From Subtercola lobariae (GTDB lineage: Bacteria > Actinomycetota > Actinomycetes > Actinomycetales > Microbacteriaceae), in NCBI RefSeq assembly GCF_014640255.1, contig NZ_BMGP01000004.1:62001-126000 (forward strand): a stretch of 64,000 nucleotides of DNA. The letters run 5' to 3'. The position numbers were made by a program, and so were the translations under genes. Numbering within the stretch: the stretch's first letter is position 1; the number at the start of each line of letters is the position of its first letter. Positions 57,474 through 64,000 of this stretch are shown one piece after another. The notes under the pieces were generated by a model. The model saw nothing but the letters and a program-made list of their open reading frames with translations. It searched no databases and was not told the origin of the DNA.

Positions 57474-58910
57474 TCACACGGCCTCACGTTGAATCGGGCT
57501 CACCGGAATCTCGGCGACAACACTCAGCCCCGATGGCCGCCGATTCGTCATGGTAACAGTGCCACCCGCCGACAACATGAGTGCCGAGACGATCGACAGA
57601 CCGAGCCCCGCGCCGCCGGCTACCGATCCGGCGCCGCCGCGCGCCTCGTCTTCACGAGTGAAGCGATCGAAGGCCTGCGGCAGAAATTCTTCGCTCATGC
57701 CCGGGCCCGTGTCGGTGACGGTGAGGCGGAGGGCCGGATGCACGGGATCGTTGATGAACGCGAGGTCGGCGCCCACGGTGCCCGAGACCTCGGAATCGAC
57801 CGATTCGGCGGTGATGGCCGCGATGGAGTTGCCGAGCAGGTTGTCGAGAACGCGGCCGAAGTTGTAGCGCGAGAGCGCTGCCGACCATCCGTCAGCCCAG
57901 TCGGCCGGCAGAACCTCGATGTCGTAGTCGACCACAATGCCGCTGCCGATGGCGACGATGCGCGCGCGATCGATGGAGTCGACCAGCTCGGCCGAGAGCT
58001 CGCCGACGGCGGTCTCGTCGCCGCCGACCATGCCCTCGATGCGAGTCAGTTCGAGCAGGCTCGCGGCGAGACCGGAGAGACGTTTCACGGTTCGCTCGGC
58101 CGATTCGATTTCGAGCAGCAGGGCATCCGCATCGCCCGTACTCAAGTGCGCCAGCTCGAGCTGAGTCTGCAGAATCGCGAGCGGCGTGCGCAGCTCATGG
58201 CTCGCGTCAGAGACGAGCTGTTTTTCTCGGTCAGCGGATGCCCGCAGCTGAGTAATGAGGTCGTTCAGAGTAGTGGCGAGCGCCGAAAGCTCATCGCGGG
58301 CCGGGCCCACCGGCAAGAGCTCGGTCGAGGCGCTGCCCTGCAACTCGTGGGCGGTGCGCCGCATGGCCGACACCGGCCGCAGTGCCGCCGAAGCGAGCAG
58401 CCACGAACCGAAACCGAAGAGCGCCGTGAGAATGATGAGGCCGATGGTGAGCGCCCGGGTGAGGTTGTCGACCGAGATCTTCGACGCCGATTCGTTGCGG
58501 GCGGTCACCACATGCCAGGTGCCATCGTCGGCCTCGACGGTGCGCGAAATCACGAGATAGTCGGCGGCCGGGGTGTGCACCGACTGGGTGTCGGTTCCGG
58601 CGCTGGCCAGAGCACCGAGCTGAGGCTGCAGCTCGATCGGAAAGGTCGACTCTTCGACCAGGCCGTCGGGGTTGATGATGGCGATGAGCTGGCCCTGCGC
58701 GGGCGAATCGAGTGTGCTGCCCTTGCCGGCGGCGATGTCTTGCTGAAACGGCGCAGAGTCGCTCTGCAGCAGCATCACCGATGAGTTTTCGAGAATGGAC
58801 TCGACCTGATGGCGCACGACGAACGCCGTGCCCGTGAAGAAAACGGCTGCGATCACCACGGCGCCGATGGTGAGCCGCACGCGAATCGAGAGACGGCGCA
58901 GCAGGTTCAT
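57474..58910 (-). CDS. Sensor histidine kinase
   Basis: 478 residues from ATG 58910. Two membrane helices (SIRVRLTIGAVVIAAVFFTG; LTIGLIILTALFGFGSWLLA) frame an extracytoplasmic domain of about 130 residues. Then HAMP, HisKA (LVSDASHELRTPLAILQTQL, His acceptor) and HATPase (LDNLLGNSIAAI, VTDTGPGMSEEF, GGAGLGLSIVSAL). It is 45 bases downstream of the response regulator and should phosphorylate it. Stimulus unknown. Confidence 0.93.
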   Translation of the reverse strand: MNLLRRLSIRVRLTIGAVVIAAVFFTGTAFVVRHQVESILENSSVMLLQSDSAPFQQDIAAGKGSTLDSPAQGQLIAIINPDGLVEESTFPIELQPQLGALASAGTDTQSVHTPAADYLVISRTVEADDGTWHVVTARNESASKISVDNLTRALTIGLIILTALFGFGSWLLASAALRPVSAMRRTAHELQGSASTELLPVGPARDELSALATTLNDLITQLRASADREKQLVSDASHELRTPLAILQTQLELAHLSTGDADALLLEIESAERTVKRLSGLAASLLELTRIEGMVGGDETAVGELSAELVDSIDRARIVAIGSGIVVDYDIEVLPADWADGWSAALSRYNFGRVLDNLLGNSIAAITAESVDSEVSGTVGADLAFINDPVHPALRLTVTDTGPGMSEEFLPQAFDRFTREDEARGGAGSVAGGAGLGLSIVSALMLSAGGTVTMTNRRPSGLSVVAEIPVSPIQREAV

Positions 58911-58955
58911 CGGCGGGTTACCGCGCTGGTCGGCAGCGGGATGCTCGTGGGTTGC

Positions 58956-59633
58956 TCAGACGACCTCGAGGCCATAGCCGATTCCGCGCCGGGTGGCGAT
59001 CGACACGTCAGAGCCGAGCGGGTCGAGTTTACGGCGCAAGTAGCTCACGTATTGATCCACCACGTTGGCGTCGATGTGCTCGGTGCGGCCCCACACCTCG
59101 TCGAGAATCTCGGTTCTGGTGAGAATGGCGCCGGTCTTCGAGGCAAGCAGACGCAGCAGGTCGAACTCTTTCGGGCTGAGTGAGAGCGCCGCTGTGCCCA
59201 CAAGGGCGCGGCGATTGTGGCTGTCGATGGTGAGCGACCCCACCGAGAGCGAAAGCGGCGGCCCCGAGGTCTCCCGACGCAGCAGAGCGCGGATGCGCGC
59301 GGTCAGTTCAGCGAACGCGAAAGGCTTGGTGAGGTAGTCGTCGGCGCCCGCGTCGAGGCCCTTGACCCGGTCATCCACGGCGTCGCGTGCCGTGAGCAGC
59401 AGAATCGGCAGCCCGGCGTTCTGCGAGCGCACGTGCCGGCAGAACTCGAAACCCGACATTCCGGGCAGCATCACGTCGACAATGGCCGCGGAGTACGACA
59501 CCGCTGCGGCCGAGATGAGCCCGTCTATTCCGTTGGCAACGCGCTCGACCTCGTACCCTTCGGCGGTCAGCCCGCGCACCAGAAGCCGGCCCATTTCGTC
59601 TTCGTCTTCGACTATCAGGAGTTTCACACGCAC
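58956..59633 (-). CDS. OmpR-family response regulator
   Basis: 225 residues from GTG 59633 (GTG 59627 also possible). Receiver: VKLLIVEDEDEMGRLLVRGL, phospho-Asp in SAAIVDVMLPGMSGFEFCR and Lys in DDYLTKPFAFAELTARI. Winged-helix effector: LSLSPKEFDLLRLLASKTGA, ILDEVWGRTEHIDANVVDQY and VSYLRRKLDPLGSDVSI. Works with the kinase at 58910. Divergent from the copper ATPase, whose promoter has a CsoR-type box, so it may or may not influence that gene. Confidence 0.94.
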   Translation of the reverse strand: MRVKLLIVEDEDEMGRLLVRGLTAEGYEVERVANGIDGLISAAAVSYSAAIVDVMLPGMSGFEFCRHVRSQNAGLPILLLTARDAVDDRVKGLDAGADDYLTKPFAFAELTARIRALLRRETSGPPLSLSVGSLTIDSHNRRALVGTAALSLSPKEFDLLRLLASKTGAILTRTEILDEVWGRTEHIDANVVDQYVSYLRRKLDPLGSDVSIATRRGIGYGLEVV

Positions 59634-59738
59634 ACACCCTTCTCGGTTCGATTATGACCGTGTTCGCCGGGCGCGGGGCATCCTGAAGGCACCCAGAGTG
59701 TGAAAATTCACAGTTTGGCGTGCGGGAACAGTACAGGA

Positions 59739-59755
59739 ATACCCCTGGGGGGTAT
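59739..59755. promoter_or_regulatory. CsoR-type copper operator ATACCCC-N3-GGGGTAT
   Basis: Perfect 7-3-7 palindrome, ATACCCCTGGGGGGTAT, in the promoter of the copper ATPase. CsoR operators in actinobacteria are G/C-rich tracts flanked by TAT of this form. No csoR gene is in the window, so the repressor is encoded elsewhere. Confidence 0.8.
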
Positions 59756-59786
59756 ACCGTTGAGGATGTCGAGAGGCGGCGAACAC

Positions 59787-62060
59787 ATGACACAGACCGG
59801 GCACGAGCAGCTGGAGCAGGCGGCGCATGAGCACGCGGGGCATGAGCACGCGGAGCATGAGCACGCGGAGCACGGGCACTCCAGCCACGGTGACAACTCC
59901 GGCCACTCCGGTCACGGCGAGCACTCCGGCCATGGCGACCACGTCGCCATCTTCCGCGCCAAGTTCTGGGTGACGCTGGTGCTGGCCGTGCCCACGGTGT
60001 TCTTCAGCAGCATGTTCGCGAGCATCCTCGGTTATCAGGTGCCCGACTTCGTGGGCTCGTACTGGATTTCGCCCGTCATCGGCACCGTCATCTTCTTCTG
60101 GGGCGGCGCGCCCTTCTTGCTCGGCGGACTCGCCGAGATTCGCTCCCGGCGACCCGGCATGATGCTGCTCATCGCCATGGCCATCACTGTCGCCTTCGTC
60201 GCCTCCTGGATCACCACCCTCAAGGTCGGCTCCTTTGACCTCGACTTCTGGTGGGAGCTGGCGCTGCTCGTGGTGATCATGCTGCTCGGGCACTGGATAG
60301 AAATGCGTGCACTCGGTGCGGCCTCTGGTGCACTCGACGCGCTGGCGGCACTGCTGCCCGACACGGCCGAGCGAGTCACCGTGCCGGGCGAGGTGGCGCC
60401 CGACGGCTCTCGCGATTCCGTGGTCGAGGTACCCCTCGCCGAGCTCGTCACGGGCGACGTGGTGCTCGTACGTTCGGGCGCGCGGGTTCCGGCCGACGGA
60501 ACGGTGGTGGCAGGCACGGCGGCACTCGATGAGTCTATGATCACGGGCGAATCGATGGCCGTGCGGCGCGGCCAGGGCGACCGCGTCATCGCCGGAACAG
60601 TGGCAACCGATAACGCGATACGGGTTCGCGTCACGGCGGTAGGCGACGGTACCGCGCTGGCGGGCATCCAGCGACTCGTCGCCGATGCGCAGAATTCGTC
60701 GTCCCGCGCCCAAGCCTTAGCCGACCGGGCCGCCGCGTGGCTCTTCAACTACGCGGCTGGGGCCGGAATCATCACGTTCGTCGTGTGGGTGCTTCTCGGC
60801 AACGTCGACAACGCAGTGACGCGTACTGTGACCGTGCTCGTCATCGCCTGCCCGCACGCTCTCGGGCTGGCGATTCCGTTGGTCATCGCCATTTCGACCG
60901 AGCGCGCAGCGCGTGCGGGGGTATTGGTGAAGAACCGGCTCGCTCTCGAACGCATGCGCACCATCGACGTGGTGCTCTTCGACAAAACCGGAACCCTCAC
61001 CCGCGGAGAGCCGGCCGTGACCGGCGCTGTGGTCGCGCGTGACACGGTCGGCGCGGCTGGCCCGGTCTCACCCGAGATTCTCACCCCCGCAACGCTGCTC
61101 TCCCTGGCCGCAGCGGTAGAGGCCGACAGCGAGCATCCCCTCGCCCGCGCCATCGTCAAGGCCGCTGCAGGTGCCGCCGACGCGGGGGCACGCGCCGGGG
61201 CGCCGGTAGCCACCGAGTTCTCGTCGGCCACCGGGCTCGGTGTGCACGGGCGAGTGGATGGCACGCTCGTCAGCGTGGGCGGCCCGGCGATGCTGCGGGC
61301 ATCCGGAGCCGCGGTGCCCACCGACATTGCAGAAGCAGCGCGGGCCTGGGCCGAGCGGGGCTCCGCAGTTCTCTACGTGCTGCGCGCAGTCGAAGGCGTA
61401 GGCGAGGGTGAGGGCGAGGGCGACAACTGCGAAGTGCTCGGCGCCCTGGCGCTCGACGACGAGGTGCGCCCCGAGTCGCGCCAGGCCGTCGAAGCCCTGC
61501 ATGCTCGCGGCGTGCGGGTCGCGATGATCACGGGCGATGCACACTCGGTTGCCGCATCAGTCGCGGCCGAGCTCGGCATCGACGAGTTCTTCGCCGACGT
61601 GCTGCCCGCAGACAAAGATCAGAAGGTAGCGGAGCTTCAGGCGCGGGGCCTCTCGGTCGCGATGGTGGGCGACGGCGTCAACGACGCGCCCGCACTCGCG
61701 CGAGCCGACGTGGGTATCGCGGTGGGCGGCGGAACAGACGTGGCCATCGAGTCGGCCGGAGTGGTGCTGGTGGCGAATGATCCGCGGGCGGTGCTGTCGG
61801 TCATCCAGCTCTCCCGGGCCAGCTACCGCAAAATGGTGCAGAACCTGGTGTGGGCCGCGGGGTACAACGTTCTTTCGGTGCCGCTTGCTGCCGGGGTGCT
61901 CGCACCTATCGGGTTCGTGCTCTCACCCGCGGTCGGCGCCATTCTCATGTCGCTCTCGACCATCATCGTGGCGGCCAACGCCCAGCTGCTGCGCCGAGTC
62001 GACCTCGACCCGGCACGGCTGTCGGCACGGGCATCCGGTTCGCCTGCGACCGAGCGCTAG
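59787..62060 (+). CDS. copB: Copper-translocating P-type ATPase (CopB-like, CPH motif)
   Basis: 757 residues from ATG 59787 (ATG 59766 also possible). Residues 8-52 are a His-rich metal-binding tail of HEHA and GHS units, lacking the usual CxxC heavy-metal domain. Eight membrane helices carry the ion motif CPH in TVLVIACPHALGLAIPLV, the mark of the CopB (P1B-3) subgroup. Actuator GESM in MITGESMAV, phospho-Asp DKTGTLTRGEP, and GDGVNDAPALARADVGIAVG complete the pump. Exports copper or silver ions. An acidic Gly/Glu insert (GVGEGEGEGDN) lies in the nucleotide domain. Operator at 59739 suggests copper induction. Confidence 0.93.
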   Translation: MTQTGHEQLEQAAHEHAGHEHAEHEHAEHGHSSHGDNSGHSGHGEHSGHGDHVAIFRAKFWVTLVLAVPTVFFSSMFASILGYQVPDFVGSYWISPVIGTVIFFWGGAPFLLGGLAEIRSRRPGMMLLIAMAITVAFVASWITTLKVGSFDLDFWWELALLVVIMLLGHWIEMRALGAASGALDALAALLPDTAERVTVPGEVAPDGSRDSVVEVPLAELVTGDVVLVRSGARVPADGTVVAGTAALDESMITGESMAVRRGQGDRVIAGTVATDNAIRVRVTAVGDGTALAGIQRLVADAQNSSSRAQALADRAAAWLFNYAAGAGIITFVVWVLLGNVDNAVTRTVTVLVIACPHALGLAIPLVIAISTERAARAGVLVKNRLALERMRTIDVVLFDKTGTLTRGEPAVTGAVVARDTVGAAGPVSPEILTPATLLSLAAAVEADSEHPLARAIVKAAAGAADAGARAGAPVATEFSSATGLGVHGRVDGTLVSVGGPAMLRASGAAVPTDIAEAARAWAERGSAVLYVLRAVEGVGEGEGEGDNCEVLGALALDDEVRPESRQAVEALHARGVRVAMITGDAHSVAASVAAELGIDEFFADVLPADKDQKVAELQARGLSVAMVGDGVNDAPALARADVGIAVGGGTDVAIESAGVVLVANDPRAVLSVIQLSRASYRKMVQNLVWAAGYNVLSVPLAAGVLAPIGFVLSPAVGAILMSLSTIIVAANAQLLRRVDLDPARLSARASGSPATER

Positions 62061-62076
62061 CCTCAGGCTGCCGGCC

Positions 62077-62316
62077 TCAGCTCTTGAACTCTGACGTCTC
62101 GCCTGAGACCTCGTGGGCGAGTCGCGCGAGCTTGATGTCGTCGACCTCGATGCCGGCTTGCTCGAAGCGCTCGCGAATCTTCGCCAGCACCACGGGCAGG
62201 TCTTCACCGCCGTGGTCTTGCCGCACCTGCGCCACGATTCCGGTGATCTTCTCGTCGGTGGTGGCGTCGCCTGCGCCCACCATGATCGGTTCGTTCTGTT
62301 CGCCGTTGTCAGCCAT
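62077..62316 (-). CDS. Small acidic hypothetical protein
   Basis: 79 residues from ATG 62316, preceded by GAAAGGATGAACC. Acidic; after a disordered start it looks helical: EKITGIVAQVRQDHGGEDLP, VVLAKIRERFEQAGIEVDDI. No family recognised with certainty. Good ribosome site and codon use support a real gene. It converges with the copper ATPase. Confidence 0.72.
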   Translation of the reverse strand: MADNGEQNEPIMVGAGDATTDEKITGIVAQVRQDHGGEDLPVVLAKIRERFEQAGIEVDDIKLARLAHEVSGETSEFKS

Positions 62317-62393
62317 GGTTCATCCTTTCACCACTCGTGGTTCGGAGCACCCGTCGAATTCGGTGGTTGACAACCCGTCATCGGGTTCGAGCG

Positions 62394-63746
62394 CTAGGTG
62401 GTCTTCACCACGTTGTCGCCGTGGTTGCCCACCACCTCGGTGTTGGAGCAGGTCAAGAAATGGCAGGGCTGGGTTTGCATGTGGCCCTCGATCCACTGGT
62501 TGCCGACGGCCGCGATGGTGCGAGCGAACTGGGCTTCGACGATGTACGTCCAGCCGGCGCCCGCGTCGTCGCAGGCGAAGGTGTTACCCGTGATGGTGAA
62601 GCCCTCGGTGCGGGCGTCGCTCGAGACGCCGATGATCGAGACGGCCGGGTAGGTGTTCTGGGCGAGCTTGCCGCCGTTCGAGAACATGTTGCCGATGAGC
62701 TGAATCTGCGGCTTGTCTGAGCTGAGCCAGGGCGGCATCGTGTAGACGATCGACTGCTTGCGCGAGCCTTCGAGAATGTTGTCTGAGACCAGAATGCGTT
62801 TGTTGCCGCGAAACTCGATGTTGTAGGTAGGTGACCCGTCGAGGTGATTGCCGAGTATGCGAACGGGGCCTCCTTCGATAGAGAGGTCTGCATAGCTGGC
62901 GCCCACGTTGTTGTTGATGATCCACGAGTCGTAGAAGCGGTACCCGGTGTAGATGCCGGTGCCGGTGTTCTGCTGAATGTTGCAGCGGTCGATGAAGTTC
63001 AACAGGCCGCCGTTGTCGCTGAAGGTACCGTCGTTCACGGTGATGCCAGAGGTGTTCCAGTTCAGCAGCAGCAAGCGTTCGAGGTGCGTCTTGTCGACGT
63101 GCACCGAAATGCACGGCGAGCCGAGCCCGTTGGCGTCGAGCACCAGGTTCGTGACCGTGCAGGAATACCAGATACCCGTCAGCACGGGAGTGTTGTTCGA
63201 CACCTTGAGGGTAGCGATCTGCGACCCGGCGCCGGCGAGCGTGATGCTGGTGAGGCCCGCGGTGGTGTTTCCGATGGCCGCAGAGATGAGATAGGTGCCG
63301 ACCGGAAACCAGACAGTGCCGCCCCCGTGCGCTGTCGCGGCGGCGATTGCGGCGTTGATGGCCGGCAGATCATCCTGAACCCCGTCGCCGACGGCGCCGT
63401 AGTCGCGAACGTTGAACACGAGCTCGTCGTGCTTGGCGACGTCGGTGGGCAGTTGCGACTCATACACGTGCCCGTTGGCATCGAGCGTGGCGAGGGTGGG
63501 CGGCAGCTGCGACTCGTAGACGTGCCCGTTCGCGTCGAGCGTGGCAAGGGTCGGCGGCAGCTGATTCAGGTAGATCAAGGCGTTCGCATCGAGCGAGGCC
63601 ACGCCGTTCGCCTGCGCCTTCTCGGTTTCGGGAATGAAGCTCGGCGTCGCGTCGGTATGCAACGCGGGCAACGCCGCCCCCGACATCGCCCCCGCGAAGA
63701 GCGCCCGCCTCGTCAGCTCTGCCGCAATGATGATTTCGGTGACCAT
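62394..63746 (-). CDS. Secreted pectate-lyase-like beta-helix protein
   Basis: 450 residues from ATG 63746, chosen because GGGAG is 7 bases upstream (ATG 63752 is too close). Twin arginine and hydrophobic run TRRALFAGAMSGAALPALHT suggest a Tat or Sec signal. Residues about 60-120 contain two 18-residue repeats (LPPTLATLDANGHVYESQ), like phage tail linkers. Then a pectate_lyase_3-like start FNVRDYGAVGDGVQDDLPAI followed by a right-handed beta-helix (IDRCNIQQNTGTGIYTGYRF; VSDNILEGSRKQSIVYTMP). Predicted to bind or cut a polysaccharide; catalytic residues not certain. Confidence 0.8.
   Translation of the reverse strand: MVTEIIIAAELTRRALFAGAMSGAALPALHTDATPSFIPETEKAQANGVASLDANALIYLNQLPPTLATLDANGHVYESQLPPTLATLDANGHVYESQLPTDVAKHDELVFNVRDYGAVGDGVQDDLPAINAAIAAATAHGGGTVWFPVGTYLISAAIGNTTAGLTSITLAGAGSQIATLKVSNNTPVLTGIWYSCTVTNLVLDANGLGSPCISVHVDKTHLERLLLLNWNTSGITVNDGTFSDNGGLLNFIDRCNIQQNTGTGIYTGYRFYDSWIINNNVGASYADLSIEGGPVRILGNHLDGSPTYNIEFRGNKRILVSDNILEGSRKQSIVYTMPPWLSSDKPQIQLIGNMFSNGGKLAQNTYPAVSIIGVSSDARTEGFTITGNTFACDDAGAGWTYIVEAQFARTIAAVGNQWIEGHMQTQPCHFLTCSNTEVVGNHGDNVVKTT
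63450..63560. repeat. 54-bp tandem repeat in the beta-helix gene
   Basis: Two units 54 bp apart (for example GACTCATACACGTGCCC near 63457 and GACTCGTAGACGTGCCC near 63511) encode an 18-residue repeat LDANGHVYESQLPPTLA(T). Their divergence at third positions indicates an older repeat than the perfect ones elsewhere. Confidence 0.88.
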
Positions 63747-63906
63747 GTGCATGCTCCCTCGTGCTGCGCCGTCAGGAACCCGCTGTGAGTTGCAGCGCAA
63801 GATCTGGCTCAAGTGTAGGGGGCAATTGTTTCGCGCACCCCCCGAATTGGTGATAGCGCACTCAATGTTCGGTTGGCCTTTCGGTCAGATTGTGTAACAA
63901 TCTGGT

Positions 63907-64000
63907 ATGGCGGTGAGCGAAGCACGAGCATCCGCGATTCTCGTGGCAGCTGCCGCGGTGTGCTTCGGCACCACCGGAACGGCTCAGGCACTCGGTGGTG
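63907..64000 (+). CDS. EamA/DMT family transporter, N-terminal fragment
   Basis: ATG 63907 runs to the window edge, 31 codons. The sequence SEARASAILVAAAAVCFGTT then GTAQALGG matches the first helix of EamA drug/metabolite transporters (FGTTGTAQ). The rest is outside the window, so function is a family-level guess. Confidence 0.7.
   Translation, partial: MAVSEARASAILVAAAAVCFGTTGTAQALGG

Noticed and set aside
1-64000. tRNA, rRNA or tmRNA genes
   Set aside because: I looked for the conserved T-arm pattern and rRNA cores and saw none; a tRNAscan or Infernal run would settle it.
1-64000. Prophage or insertion sequence
   Set aside because: No integrase, transposase, terminal inverted repeats with target duplication, or structural phage genes; the tail-like repeats in the 62394 gene stand alone.

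Overview
The window reads as chromosomal DNA of a high-GC Gram-positive bacterium, most likely a member of the Actinomycetota family Microbacteriaceae. This is inferred from the GC-rich codon use, the frequent GTG starts, lipobox and twin-arginine secreted proteins, ROK, GlxA and PucR-type regulators, a PrmC-related methyltransferase subgroup and a small DUF7882-like protein. I found no rRNA, tRNA, CRISPR array, insertion sequence or integrase. The region is ordinary chromosome carrying several catabolic and transport cassettes.

Layout. 1-701: truncated GlxA regulator. 963-9333: one co-oriented locus of a sugar ABC importer without its own ATPase, a type-B carboxylesterase, a ROK regulator, a flavoprotein of the pyranose oxidase / C-glycoside 3-oxidase type and a TIM-barrel sugar isomerase-like enzyme. 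9413-11641: DHA2-type MFS exporter divergent from a TetR repressor, with three identical-architecture operators between them. 11722-12745: DUF433 antitoxin followed by a frameshifted DUF5615 toxin. 12804-15595: an unusual pair of predicted cytosolic beta-propeller and Ig-like proteins. 15701-17305: amidohydrolase and MarR. 17623-22452: LLM flavoprotein, second GlxA regulator, GAPDH, PucR-type regulator. 22634-24793: divergent two-component flavin monooxygenase and reductase. 24983-29030: TelA facing a three-gene operon with YbjQ-like proteins. 29123-38816: mixed housekeeping and small genes (DUF3800, DUF4436, DJ-1, glutamate decarboxylase, PrmC-like methyltransferase, fructosamine kinase, phosphatase). 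38893-41753: ECF sigma and anti-sigma divergent from a Rieske lipoprotein and a DUF2231 protein. 41734-46451: Leloir operon galT-galK-galM-galE. 46489-52622: DeoR regulator and a ribose/galactose-type ABC importer whose permease is two full copies fused in one chain. 52644-63746: GGDEF/EAL protein, GABA aminotransferase, DedA, two-component system, copper P-type ATPase, pectate-lyase-like secreted protein. 63907-64000: start of an EamA transporter.

How the genes work together. The galactose half forms a coherent unit: uptake by the binding protein, double-NBD ATPase and double permease, then mutarotation, phosphorylation, uridylyl transfer and epimerisation. The 963-9333 locus suggests import of a glycoside, de-esterification, oxidation of the sugar and further isomerisation or cleavage. 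The sigma locus has two matching divergent promoters (TGAAC-N17-CGTA), which makes the Rieske/DUF2231 pair its likely target. A recurring sequence-level theme is short tandem repeat expansion inside and between genes, and an over-represented 11-mer, GTGGATGCCCG, scattered over the window.
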